Below, piece after piece: positions 27,405-35,069 of a stretch of 64,000 nucleotides of DNA (positions are counted from its first letter, which is position 1; the number at the start of each line of letters is the position of its first letter). The position numbers and the translations under genes were made by a program. This stretch comes from Streptomyces diastatochromogenes. Its GTDB lineage: Bacteria > Actinomycetota > Actinomycetes > Streptomycetales > Streptomycetaceae. The notes under the pieces were generated by a model. It made no database searches, had not been told where the DNA came from, and saw only the letters and a list, made by a program, of their open reading frames with translations. The stretch lies in NCBI GenBank assembly GCA_026913215.1, contig JAPTYK010000007.1:186001-250000 (forward strand), given 5' to 3'.

Positions 27405-27884
27405 TCAGACTCCGAATAGGTAATGAAGGGCGGGACGGTGGTAGCCGATGACGAGGGCGATGAGGAGGAACCAGAGGGTGCTGGTGACGGCTACGCGTAG
27501 CAGGTAGCCGAGACCTGGTGTCCTCCATGCGAGCCGGACGAGCCCGCCCAGGGGGGTCTTCGCGAGGATCAGGCCGATGACCAGGGCGGGAAGGGCTCGG
27601 CCGAGGAGGTACCAGGGGTCGTCGGCCATCGCGGTGGTGACGCCGGCGATGAGCAGGGCGGGGACGTTGAGTGGTAGCCGCATCCACTGGAGGTTCAGCG
27701 GGATGTGGGTCTTCCAGCCCCATGCGGTGGCTCTCTGCCGGACGGCGATTTCGGTGGCGGTGCGAGCTTCGGTGTAGACGTCGGCCAGCTCGTCGCGCGT
27801 CTCGTCGTAGGCGCGCATCACTCCGTCGCCGACGGAGCGCCAGTCGATCCCCCGCTCGCCCTCCGGCGCGTTCTTGCTGCTCAC
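27405..27884 (-). CDS. Membrane protein (conjugation operon)
   Basis: A 159-residue protein with a charged N-terminal half (residues 1-60, coiled-coil-like: YDETRDELADVYTEARTA) and hydrophobic helices in the second half (VPALLIAGVTTAMA, LLGRALPALVIGLILA, YLLRVAVTSTLWFLLIALV). The GTG start overlaps the stop of a small upstream frame in GTGA. It resembles Spd-type membrane proteins in layout. Confidence 0.6.
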   Translation of the reverse strand: MSSKNAPEGERGIDWRSVGDGVMRAYDETRDELADVYTEARTATEIAVRQRATAWGWKTHIPLNLQWMRLPLNVPALLIAGVTTAMADDPWYLLGRALPALVIGLILAKTPLGGLVRLAWRTPGLGYLLRVAVTSTLWFLLIALVIGYHRPALHYLFGV

Positions 27885-28061
27885 AGGCGCACCCCGCAGG
27901 CGATCAGCCGCTGGCGTATGCGCTCTTCGTTGGGGTCCCAGACGCTGAGGTCGGGAACGACCGTCAGGTGGCGCTGCTGGGGAAGAGCGCTGAGCGGGGA
28001 GGGACGGGAGGGTGGGTTCCGAACGGCGAGGCGCTCGAGGCAGTGGGATACGGATGGACAT
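27881..28061 (-). pseudogene. Small ORF with a probable +1 frame break
   Basis: A coding-like tail (RHLTVVPDLSVWDPNEERIR) ends in a TGA that overlaps the next GTG. Upstream, ATG 28061 has an ideal GGAGG, but its frame differs from the tail by one base. Removing one C from the CCCC at about 27979-27982 joins the two into a protein of about 59 residues. It may be intact with a base-call error, or a broken gene. Confidence 0.4.
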
Positions 28062-28204
28062 GGGCGCGTGCCTCCAAGCGGTAAGGAGGGAGCGGGCCCG
28101 GGATGCCTGTTGGCACAACTGGGCCTGCTGGCGGCGGCGGGTAGCGGGGTGCCCGGGGCACGGGCGAGCGCCAGGGCGTGCTGTGGGAAGCGACGCGGGG
28201 CGCT

Positions 28205-28239
28205 GGATGAGGTGGCGGCCGGGGCGGCTCACCTCATCC
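28205..28239 (-). terminator. Possible terminator after the helix-turn-helix gene
   Basis: A 10-bp stem GGATGAGGTG/CACCTCATCC with a partly paired loop, 37 bases beyond the stop of the leftward 28276 gene and before the next start. Confidence 0.5.
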
Positions 28240-28275
28240 GCGAATCGTACATACGTTCGGCAAGCCGGGCGCGGG

Positions 28276-29151
28276 CTACTCCCCTTCGGCCGGTTCAGGG
28301 TCGGGGAGCCGGCCGGTCTCCTGGAGCAGTTCCTTGGCCCGCTTCCAGGAGCAGTTGACGGCGTTGGCTACGTAGTTCGGGCTGAGGGTGGGCTGGTCGG
28401 GGTCGAGCGCCTCCACCGCCGCGATCAACTCCTCGCGGGTGCGTCGGCCCCCCGACTTGCCTTTGACGGCGTCGGGGGTCGGACCCGATCGGGAAGCCTG
28501 CTCGGCGTCTTCCGTCGGGGCCGACGCGGGTGCAGTCGGGGTACTGGCCGGGTTGCCCGACGTGGCGTCGGGGGTGACCGGCACGTCGATGCGAGCCGAT
28601 CGGCTGCCGTCACTTGCGGCGTTGATCGGGTGACGGACCGAGCTGGTCGGCCGACGCGGTTCCAGCGGATCGGGGTTGCCAGCGGGCTGCGTCGGGGGCG
28701 ACGGCTCCTCTACCCGATCGGTTTCGTTTCCGCTGGTGAGACCGCTGATCGGGGTCTGATCGGGGTGCCCGATCGGTACCTCGTCGGGGGTGGCGTTCGG
28801 GTCGGGGCGGGCGTGGTCGGGTTCGGGCGTCGGGGCCGACCCAGAGAAGCCGGGCGGCAGCGTCGGCCCGATCATCGGGGCAGCGTCGAGGTCCGGCGTC
28901 GGCCCGATCATCGGGGTGAGATCGGGGTCGGGTTCGGGCGTCGGGCCCGATGCAGCGAAGTCGGGCGGCAGCGTCGCCCCGATTGTCGGGGCAGGGTCGG
29001 GTTCGGGCGTCGGCCCGATCATCGGGGTGGGATCGGGTCGGCCCGATGATCGGGTTCGGGCGTCGGCCCCGATGATCGGGGCGGCCGGTCGGGGCGGCCG
29101 GTCGGGGTTCCGAGTCGGGGGCAGGGAATCGTCGTCGGGGTGGAGGCCCAT
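28276..29151 (-). CDS. Repeat-containing protein with C-terminal helix-turn-helix
   Basis: A 291-residue protein. The first 200 residues are a low-complexity Pro/Asp/Thr-rich segment with units such as PMIGPTPEPDP repeated several times. The last 60 residues form a folded DNA-binding-like domain (GRRTREELIAAVEAL ... NYVANAVNCSWKRAKELLQ), a winged or homeodomain-type helix-turn-helix. Its start overlaps the preceding stop as TGATG. It is probably a DNA-binding component of the transfer operon whose long linker is disordered. The underlying DNA is dense in CCGATCATCGG-type palindromes. Confidence 0.65.
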   Translation of the reverse strand: MGLHPDDDSLPPTRNPDRPPRPAAPIIGADARTRSSGRPDPTPMIGPTPEPDPAPTIGATLPPDFAASGPTPEPDPDLTPMIGPTPDLDAAPMIGPTLPPGFSGSAPTPEPDHARPDPNATPDEVPIGHPDQTPISGLTSGNETDRVEEPSPPTQPAGNPDPLEPRRPTSSVRHPINAASDGSRSARIDVPVTPDATSGNPASTPTAPASAPTEDAEQASRSGPTPDAVKGKSGGRRTREELIAAVEALDPDQPTLSPNYVANAVNCSWKRAKELLQETGRLPDPEPAEGE

Positions 29152-30166
29152 CAGGGTGCCCGATCGGGGGCGTGCGGTCGCGAGGTGGAGGGCACCGCGG
29201 ATTCGCCCTCGATGAGCGCCTCCGTGAGCGCGTGCAGTCCGACGTGATCCCCGAGGCTCATTCCGTCCGGCGGCTGGATCGCCCCGTACCGGACGGCAGT
29301 GATGAGGTGGTGCGGGCGCGCCACTCGGACCAGCGGGTGGAAGGGCCACGGCGCCGGCGCGGGTTGCGGCGGTCGGTCCGGCTTCCGGTGACACTGCCGT
29401 GCCGCCGGCGCTTGGCGTTGGCGATGTGACGGGCGACCTTGGCGAGGCGGAAGTCGCGGTCCAGGGCGCCGAGGTCGGCGGTGTGCGGAGCGGCCAGTCC
29501 GAGGCGCACGAGGAGCCGCCTCAGGGTGATGAGCGAGTGAACCTTCTCGACGCCGGTCGCACGCCGTTCCGGGGCGAGGCCTCGTTCCCAGAGGAAGCCC
29601 GCGATGACGGGTGCTGCCAGACGTGCCAGCACTGCCACGAAGACTTCGCCCGCGCTCAGGCCGTTGTGGTCGGCGACGGCCACTTCGATCGAGGCGAGGA
29701 TCGCGGAGACGGTGACCGCGACCCACATGGCGATCCCGTCGGCTCCGGAGGGTTCGCCGGCCAGGATGTTCGCCCGGGCCCGGATCCCGGAGATGATGAT
29801 GGTGCCCTCGACCATTCCGACGGCGATGAGTGCGCCGAGGTTGACCCAGTCAGTCGGAACTCCGGCGAGTTTCACGCTGTTCTGGGCGATCGGCCACATT
29901 CCGAGGAGCGCGGCGAAAGTGGCGATGCTGGCGAAGATATAGGTGCCGATATCGGCTACTCGCCTCGCCCGGTGAACGCGAAGGGTCCTTTCTCGCTCTT
30001 CGCGGTTTCTGCGCTGGTCCTCGCTTTCGTCGAGAGGGCCAGGGGTGCTGGTCTTGTCGTGGGTGAGGACTTTGGAGATGCCGATGACCGCACCGAGTCC
30101 GAGGATGACGACCGCCACGAGAACCACGGGGGACGTGGCGAGGCTGGTCAGGTTGATGCCGGACAC
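29151..30166 (-). CDS. SpdB-like (DUF2637) membrane protein, frame broken near its end
   Basis: A conjugal spread-type membrane protein. It has an N-terminal transmembrane helix (VVLVAVVILGLGAVIGIS), a charged cytoplasmic stretch and three or more central helices (IGTYIFASIATFAALLGM, GALIAVGMVEGTIIISG, GIAMWVAVTVSAILASIEVA), matching the DUF2637 family beside FtsK genes in Streptomyces elements. The single frame stops at 29258, but its last 40 residues are unnaturally Arg-rich. The -1 frame reads well (ITAVRYGAIQPPDGMSLGDH) to a TGA at 29151 that overlaps the next ATG. A one-base loss between 29330 and 29400 is likely. Confidence 0.7.
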
Positions 30167-30201
30167 CGGCGTGCTCCTTTACTGGTGTGCGTGGGATGTG
30201 C

Positions 30202-30543
30202 TCATGGGGCCGGAGCGGTGTCCGCCGCCGGGTCGGGGATCCAGGGGTGGGTCACCCGGTTCGGACAGGGGGCCCAGTGCTGGCGGTGGTTGTCGAGGTC
30301 GCCGTGGTCTTCGGTGCAGTGGGAGTTCGTGCACGGCACGGCGACCACTCCGCGCCCTGCACAGTCGGGGCAGTGGGTGGCGAGGGCAGCGCGGTACATC
30401 TCCATGCGCAGCCGGCCGACCGAGGCCCATGCCGTCGCCTCCGGGAAGTCGCCGTTCGTGATGGAGTCGAGCGCGAGGGAGTCCGCTCGGCGAGCGAGGT
30501 CGAGCAGGCGGTCTGGAGTGTGTTCGCCGCCATGGGTGGTCAT
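30202..30543 (-). CDS. Small zinc-binding-like protein (conjugation operon)
   Basis: A 113-residue protein. ATG 30543 sits 10 bases after AAGGAG. The N-terminal 50 residues are helical. A C-terminal cluster (HCPDCAGRG, CTNSHC, CPN) with paired cysteines suggests a zinc ribbon. It lies 35 bases upstream of the SpdB-like gene in the same direction. The function is unknown. Confidence 0.65.
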   Translation of the reverse strand: MTTHGGEHTPDRLLDLARRADSLALDSITNGDFPEATAWASVGRLRMEMYRAALATHCPDCAGRGVVAVPCTNSHCTEDHGDLDNHRQHWAPCPNRVTHPWIPDPAADTAPAP

Positions 30544-30597
30544 CGGTGTTCATCTCCTTGGGGCGGGGCCTTGATGGCCCCGCCCCTTGTCGGGTGT

Positions 30598-30959
30598 TCA
30601 GGTGCGCTTGCCTCGCCTGCTGGGCTCGTTGAGCTTGCGCAGGATGCCGATGCGGCTGGCGGCCTTGGAGGCTTCGCTGCGGACGGCAGCGGTTCGGGTG
30701 GGGTGATGTTGGCGGAGGACCGTCAGGGGCCCGGGTTGAAGTACCGGTCCCAATCCATCAGCCGCGCCTCCATCCACGGAGCCCGCGGCGGCCGGGGTCC
30801 AGCTCGCGGCGCCCGGTCTCCCGGCCGCGCTCGGAGGCCTCCCAGCGGGCTGCCGCGTCGGAGGCTGCCCTGCGTTCCTCGGTGCCCGGCCGCGAAGGTG
30901 CTGCCGCCGGAGGATCCGTGTCGGCCGGGGTCGGAGAAGCTGAAGTTCAGCGGCGCCAT
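30598..30959 (-). pseudogene. Degraded or mis-sequenced small gene with several frame breaks
   Basis: The start ATG 30959 overlaps the previous stop (TGATG). The opening frame reads MAPLNFSFSDPGRHGSSGG; the next natural segment (EERRAASDAAARWEASERG) is in another frame; DWDRYFNPGP returns to the first frame; and the tail (SKAASRIGILRKLNEPSRR) is in the third, stopping near 30598. Read together these give a coherent protein of about 120 residues. Three single-base changes are needed, so this is either a decayed gene or a locally error-rich sequence. Confidence 0.45.
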
Positions 30960-31057
30960 CACTCGCCCCTTCCGGTGAGGCGGGCGGTCTGCCGTTCCGC
31001 TGCTTCGGCGGCCTGGCGCGCCTCGTCAGCGCGCTGCTTCTGCTCGGCGTACGTCAC
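30959..31057 (-). CDS. Tiny coupled ORF
   Basis: A 32-residue charged helical peptide (VTYAEQKQRADEARQAAEAA ...). Its GTG overlaps the WhiB-like stop (GTGA) and its TGA overlaps the next ATG (TGATG), so translation runs through by coupling. Such a short gene is plausible only because both ends are coupled. The function is unknown. Confidence 0.5.
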   Translation of the reverse strand: MTYAEQKQRADEARQAAEAAERQTARLTGRGE

Positions 31058-31287
31058 CGGCGGCCACCGCCCTTCACGCGGAAGGCGCAGGTCTCGCCGA
31101 GGGCGCAGGTTGCGCAGAGCTTGGCGGCCGCCGTCTTGTCGGCGGGGTTCGGAGAGCTGTTCCCGCCGAGCCGGTCGAACAAGTCGACGCTGCTGGCGCA
31201 GGCCGCGCGGTCTGCGTCGGAACGCAGAACCGCGCGGGCGTTGCGAAGGGGCCGACGGTTCAGAACCGTGACCTGGTTGGTAGCCAT
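31054..31287 (-). CDS. WhiB-like iron-sulphur protein
   Basis: A 77-residue small protein with the WhiB-type four-cysteine pattern: one cysteine near residue 30 (AACASSVDLFD), then KLCATCALGETCAF with C-x2-C-x5-C. WhiB proteins bind a [4Fe-4S] cluster and regulate transcription with sigma factors, and they are actinobacteria-specific. ATG 31287 has a GGGGG ribosome binding site. The usual G[V/I]WGG turn is missing and the C-terminus is short, so it is a divergent, truncated member. It is near the head of the leftward operon and may regulate it. Confidence 0.6.
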   Translation of the reverse strand: MATNQVTVLNRRPLRNARAVLRSDADRAACASSVDLFDRLGGNSSPNPADKTAAAKLCATCALGETCAFRVKGGGRR

Positions 31288-31470
31288 CAGACCCCCTGAG
31301 GCCCAGGCCGAGACCGGCTCGGTCCATCCGGCGGTCGGCCTCGGCCCGGCGGATCGCGGCGGCGCGGCGGCGCTGGTCAGGGTGAGGAGCCTGGGCTTCT
31401 CGTCGTCGGGGTGGGCCGGGTGTTCGAAGGCGGCGTACCGGTCGCCTTCGGTGGCCGTAGAGTGCTGCAT
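31285..31470 (-). pseudogene. First ORF of the leftward operon, frame-disrupted
   Basis: ATG 31470 is preceded by an excellent GAGGAG. Its frame begins MQHSTATEGDRYAAFEHPAH and, as sequenced, runs on into the WhiB-like frame. A more natural continuation (QRRRAAAIRRAEADRRMDRA) lies in the -1 frame and would end near 31285 with a TGA overlapping the WhiB-like ATG. Two single-base losses would explain this. If no bases are missing, the frame instead gives the WhiB-like protein a 61-residue N-terminal extension. Confidence 0.4.
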
Positions 31471-31651
31471 GTTCCGTGCTCCTCGCTGACTGAGGTGTGC
31501 GGACGGTCCCCGGGGTCTGCTCCCGGGATTGGAGGGCCCTTCGTCCAGCGCTGGAATCGCTGGGTGCGGAGGGCCCTTTTGTGTGCCCTGAGCGGGCGCA
31601 GCTCCCGCACATCCGTGGTGGCATGCGCGGGACTGAATCCGTTCAGTTCAG

Positions 31652-31673
31652 CGGCCCGCCGATGAGCGGGCCG
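31652..31673. terminator. Short hairpin in the divergent region
   Basis: An 8-bp stem CGGCCCGC/GCGGGCCG with a 6-base loop. It may be an attenuator or separate the two promoters. Confidence 0.4.
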
Positions 31674-31754
31674 TTCGTATGCGCTCTGTGCAGTTCTGAA
31701 GCAACGTGGCTCTGCGGCCCGGCAGTTGATCTCTGCCGTCATGGAACGTAGCGC

Positions 31755-31793
31755 AGAAACTAACGACGTCGCAACACGACGTCGTTAGTTTCT
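31755..31793. repeat. 16-bp perfect inverted repeat (operator-like)
   Basis: Arms 31755-31770 (AGAAACTAACGACGTC) and 31778-31793 are perfect complements with a 7-base spacer. The TAACG unit recurs just outside the right arm. The site is 75 bases upstream of the Phd-like gene and is A+T-rich for this DNA. It is a good candidate binding site for a dimeric regulator such as that Phd-like protein. Confidence 0.75.
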
Positions 31794-31867
31794 AACGCTG
31801 TCGTGAGATTTGCAGGGTGACGCGATACGCTGCGACGATGCGCGCCATGACAATGGAGCCGCCGACG

Positions 31868-32248
31868 ATGCCCACCTACGAGCGGGAGCTCGCCGTCGGC
31901 CGCCTACGCGGAGAGTGGGGAGACGTTCTGGCGCTGTCCTGCAACGACACCCTCACCGGCCCCAGACCTCAACTCGTCTCCCGCCACAACAGGCCCGCCG
32001 CGGTGATCGTTTCGACCGGCTGGTACGGACAAGCGCGCAACGCTCTGGGCACCGCGCCAGAGGTCCAGCTCTTCAGCTCGGACAACGCGCGGACCGAGCT
32101 GACGCGCATCCTCACGGACGTGGCAGAACACGGCCATCACATCGTGATCAAGGTGGACCGGTACGAGGTCGTTGCTTTCGTGCCCGTCTCCTGGCACCAG
32201 CTCGCCGTACAAGCGCTCGCCAACACGAGCAACGCCTCCGAGGACTGA
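31868..32248 (+). CDS. Phd/YefM-like protein with two similar halves
   Basis: A protein of about 126 residues resembling type II antitoxin Phd/YefM twice over: VSRHNRPAAVIVSTGWY in the first half and VIKVDRYEVVAFVPVSWH, preceded by ARTELTRILTDVAEHGHH, in the second. Phd proteins bind operator DNA as dimers and neutralise a toxin. No Fic, Doc or RelE toxin gene is adjacent; the next gene is a helicase-nuclease. ATG 31868 is preferred for GGAG 10 bases upstream, though GTG 31817 is possible. It is likely to bind the inverted repeat upstream and control the following gene. Confidence 0.55.
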   Translation: MPTYERELAVGRLRGEWGDVLALSCNDTLTGPRPQLVSRHNRPAAVIVSTGWYGQARNALGTAPEVQLFSSDNARTELTRILTDVAEHGHHIVIKVDRYEVVAFVPVSWHQLAVQALANTSNASED

Positions 32249-32436
32249 TACGCCGGCTGCCGCCTGGTCCCGCGCCCCCCAGGCGAAGAGCGCCAGCGGA
32301 CAGCAGCTTCCGGGGGCGGCCCTCGCCAGTCCGGTTCCGCCTCCTCGAAAACGCCACGACCGGCCGGCGGCGCGGTAGAAGATGTCCGGTGGCAGCAGCC
32401 ACTTCCCAGGCTGCGCCGCGTGGAGGGGAACGGACC

Positions 32437-34962
32437 ATGCCACTGGACCTGAGCCGCGTAGGAACCGGACGCAGCGAACCGCTGCTGCGGCCCCGGGACA
32501 TCTACGCCGCACTGCCTCGCCGGCCGTGGCCTTACCTGCGGCATGAGCAGGGCGAGGTACTGGAGAAGTGGTTCGGGCGACGCGAACGCCGCGATGTGGT
32601 GATCAAGCAGAACACCGGCGGCGGGAAGACGGCGGTCGGGCTGCTGATCGCGCGCAGCACCCTCAACGAGGGAGTGGGAGCCGCGGTCTACCTCGCGCCG
32701 GACCGCTATCTCGCCGCGCAGGTCCGGGCAGAGGCCGAGTCGATGGGGCTGGCCGTCACCGACCGCGTCGACGACCTGGCCTTCCGGGCCGGGCAGTCCA
32801 TCTTGGTGACCACCTTCCAGAAGCTGGTCAACGGGCAGTCCGTGTTCGGCGTGGTCGGTGACAGCCGGGAGAAGCTGGACGTCGGCATCGTCATCGTGGA
32901 CGACGCGCACGCCGCCCTCACCACGACGGAGGCCCAGTTCCGGCTCACCGTGCCCGCCGGCCATGCCGCGTACGAGGCGCTGAGTGCTCTGTTCGCCTCC
33001 GAGCTCCAGGCGCAGTCACCCAAGGGCTGGGCGGACATCCGGGCGCATGACCACACCGCCTCGGTGCCCGTGCCGTTCTGGTCGTGGATCAGCCAGCAGC
33101 AACGGATCATGGACATCCTCCACCCGCACGCCGGGGAGGAGGGCTTCAAGTTCACCTGGCCGCTGATCGCGAACATGCTGCACCTGTGCTCGGCAACCGT
33201 GACCAGCCAGGAGATCCAGGTCAGTCCCCCGTGTCCGCCGATCGCGATGATCCCCGCGTTCGCAGGAGCGCGCCGGCGCGTCTACCTCACGGCCACGCTC
33301 GCGGACGACAGCGTGCTCGTCACCGACCTCGACGCCGGACCGAAGGACGTGCAGCAGCCGGTGACGCCGGGCAGCGCGGCGGACCTCGGCGACCGGATGA
33401 TCCTCGCGCCCATCGCCCTCAACCCTCAGCTCGGCGAGGAAGCTGTCCGCCGGCTGGCCCGGCAGTTCGCCGACGGTGACCGGGACGGCGACGGCACGGC
33501 CGAATCGCAGCCGGTCAACGTGGTGGTCCTGGTCCCCAGTACCCGGGCGGCTGCGCCGTGGCGGTCGTACGCGGACGTGGTCGTGCACGCAGGAGAGCTG
33601 CCGAGCACCGTGCGCGCTCTCAAGGACGGGCGGGTCGGACTCGTCGTCATGGTGAACAAGTACGACGGCGTCGACCTCCCACGGGAGGCCTGCGAACTGC
33701 TGATCCTGGACGGCGTACCGCGCCCGATGGACCCGACCGAACGCCGGGAGGCCGCGCTCCTGTCGGGCAGCCCGACCCTGCTGGCCCGGCAGATCCAGCG
33801 CATCGAGCAGGGCATGGGACGAGGCGTACGCGACAGCGAGGACCACTGCGCCGTACTGCTCCTGGGCAGCCAACTCGCCGTCGCTCTGCACGACCCGAAG
33901 CAGCGGGCCCTGTTCTCACCGGCGACCCGCGCCCAGATCGACCTGAGCAGCAGCCTCGCCGAGCAGCTCACCGGCAAGGGGCTGGACGGAATCCGGGAAG
34001 CGATCGGCCTGTGCCTGAGCCGGGACCCGCAGTGGCGGGCACTGAGCCGTGAAGCACTCGCTGCCGTCCACTACGCCCCCACCGGAGCCGTCCGGGACGA
34101 AGCCATCGGCGTTCGCGAGGCGTTCAACCTCGCGGCGACCGGCCGCTACACCGACGCGAGCGACCGGCTGCAGAAGGCCATCGACATGGTCAGCGACCGC
34201 GCGGTGCGAGGCTGGCTGATCGAACAGCGTGCCGCGTACCTCCACCACGTTGAACCCGCGGCCGCGCAGAAGCTGCTCTCCAAGGCCCTGGACGACAACC
34301 CGTTCGTCCTCCGGCCTGCCGGCGGAGTCACCCCCGCCCAGCTCCGACCCGCAGCTGTTCAGGCAGAGGCCGCGGCAGCGTTCCTGTCCGAGACGTACGC
34401 CGACGGCACCGCGCTGCTCCTGGGTGTGCAGGCGCTGCTTGAGGAAGTGGTGTGGGGAGACCCGGAGCGTTCTAACGATGCCGAGCGCGCGTGGGAAGCC
34501 CTGGGGCGCCATCTGGGGTTCGCCAGCTCCCGCCCGGAGAAGATGTACGACACCGGGCCGGACAACCTGTGGGTACTCGGCGGCGGCCGGCACGCGGTGA
34601 TCGAGCTGAAGACGGGCTGTGTCGCCGAGACGATCGACAAGCACGACCTGGACCAGCTTGGTGGCAGCGTCCGCTGGGACAAGCAGGCGTACCCCGAGGT
34701 CACCCAGCAGCTCCCCGTGATCGTCCATCCCAGTCGCACGCCTCATTTCCAGGCGATCACTGTCGAAGGGATGCGGGTCGTCACCCTGGAGCGGTGGGAA
34801 GCGTTGGCCACCGCGGTGCGCAGCTGGGCAGAGGCGCTCACGCACGGCCAGCACCGCTGGGGCAATCCGCAAGCTGTCGCGGAGCAGTTGGCCCACCACA
34901 AGCTGACCGCTGGGGCCCTGTTCTCGACGTTCGCCCAGGCGCCTGGCGCCGCAACTTCCTGA
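32437..34962 (+). CDS. SF2 helicase fused to a PD-(D/E)XK-type nuclease domain
   Basis: An 841-residue protein. The N-terminal helicase has motif I NTGGGKTA (residues 58-66), motif II DDAH, motif III LTATL and motif VI QGMGRGVR, close to the XPD/DinG branch of SF2. After a helical linker, the C-terminal 150 residues contain PDNLW (near 709) and, 13 residues on, IELKTG (near 722), the spacing of a PD-(D/E)XK nuclease core. The pair suggests ATP-driven DNA processing with cleavage. ATG 32437 has GGAGGGG upstream. It is convergent with another nuclease-bearing giant gene. A defence role is inference. Confidence 0.75.
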   Translation: MPLDLSRVGTGRSEPLLRPRDIYAALPRRPWPYLRHEQGEVLEKWFGRRERRDVVIKQNTGGGKTAVGLLIARSTLNEGVGAAVYLAPDRYLAAQVRAEAESMGLAVTDRVDDLAFRAGQSILVTTFQKLVNGQSVFGVVGDSREKLDVGIVIVDDAHAALTTTEAQFRLTVPAGHAAYEALSALFASELQAQSPKGWADIRAHDHTASVPVPFWSWISQQQRIMDILHPHAGEEGFKFTWPLIANMLHLCSATVTSQEIQVSPPCPPIAMIPAFAGARRRVYLTATLADDSVLVTDLDAGPKDVQQPVTPGSAADLGDRMILAPIALNPQLGEEAVRRLARQFADGDRDGDGTAESQPVNVVVLVPSTRAAAPWRSYADVVVHAGELPSTVRALKDGRVGLVVMVNKYDGVDLPREACELLILDGVPRPMDPTERREAALLSGSPTLLARQIQRIEQGMGRGVRDSEDHCAVLLLGSQLAVALHDPKQRALFSPATRAQIDLSSSLAEQLTGKGLDGIREAIGLCLSRDPQWRALSREALAAVHYAPTGAVRDEAIGVREAFNLAATGRYTDASDRLQKAIDMVSDRAVRGWLIEQRAAYLHHVEPAAAQKLLSKALDDNPFVLRPAGGVTPAQLRPAAVQAEAAAAFLSETYADGTALLLGVQALLEEVVWGDPERSNDAERAWEALGRHLGFASSRPEKMYDTGPDNLWVLGGGRHAVIELKTGCVAETIDKHDLDQLGGSVRWDKQAYPEVTQQLPVIVHPSRTPHFQAITVEGMRVVTLERWEALATAVRSWAEALTHGQHRWGNPQAVAEQLAHHKLTAGALFSTFAQAPGAATS

Positions 34963-34985
34963 GGGCTCGCCGGATCGCGCACTTG

Positions 34986-35011
34986 CCGCGCGGCCACCCG
35001 CGGCCGCGCGG
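34986..35011. terminator. Bidirectional terminator
   Basis: A 10-bp stem CCGCGCGGCC/GGCCGCGCGG between two convergent large genes. Confidence 0.65.
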
Positions 35012-35069
35012 CGGCGGACACGAGGGATTTCGGGGCTCCTGGACCCCACGCCGGGCACGTTGGCAGTTC

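Larger units (their letters stand above)
31474..31867. promoter_or_regulatory. Divergent regulatory region between conjugation and helicase-nuclease modules
   Basis: A gap of about 390 bases that must hold promoters for both directions. It contains two direct copies of GGAGGGCCCTT (31531-31541 and 31568-31578), a hairpin CGGCCCGC/GCGGGCCG at 31652-31673, and the large inverted repeat at 31755-31793. The right part is clearly richer in A+T than its surroundings, which suits a promoter and operator. Confidence 0.5.
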
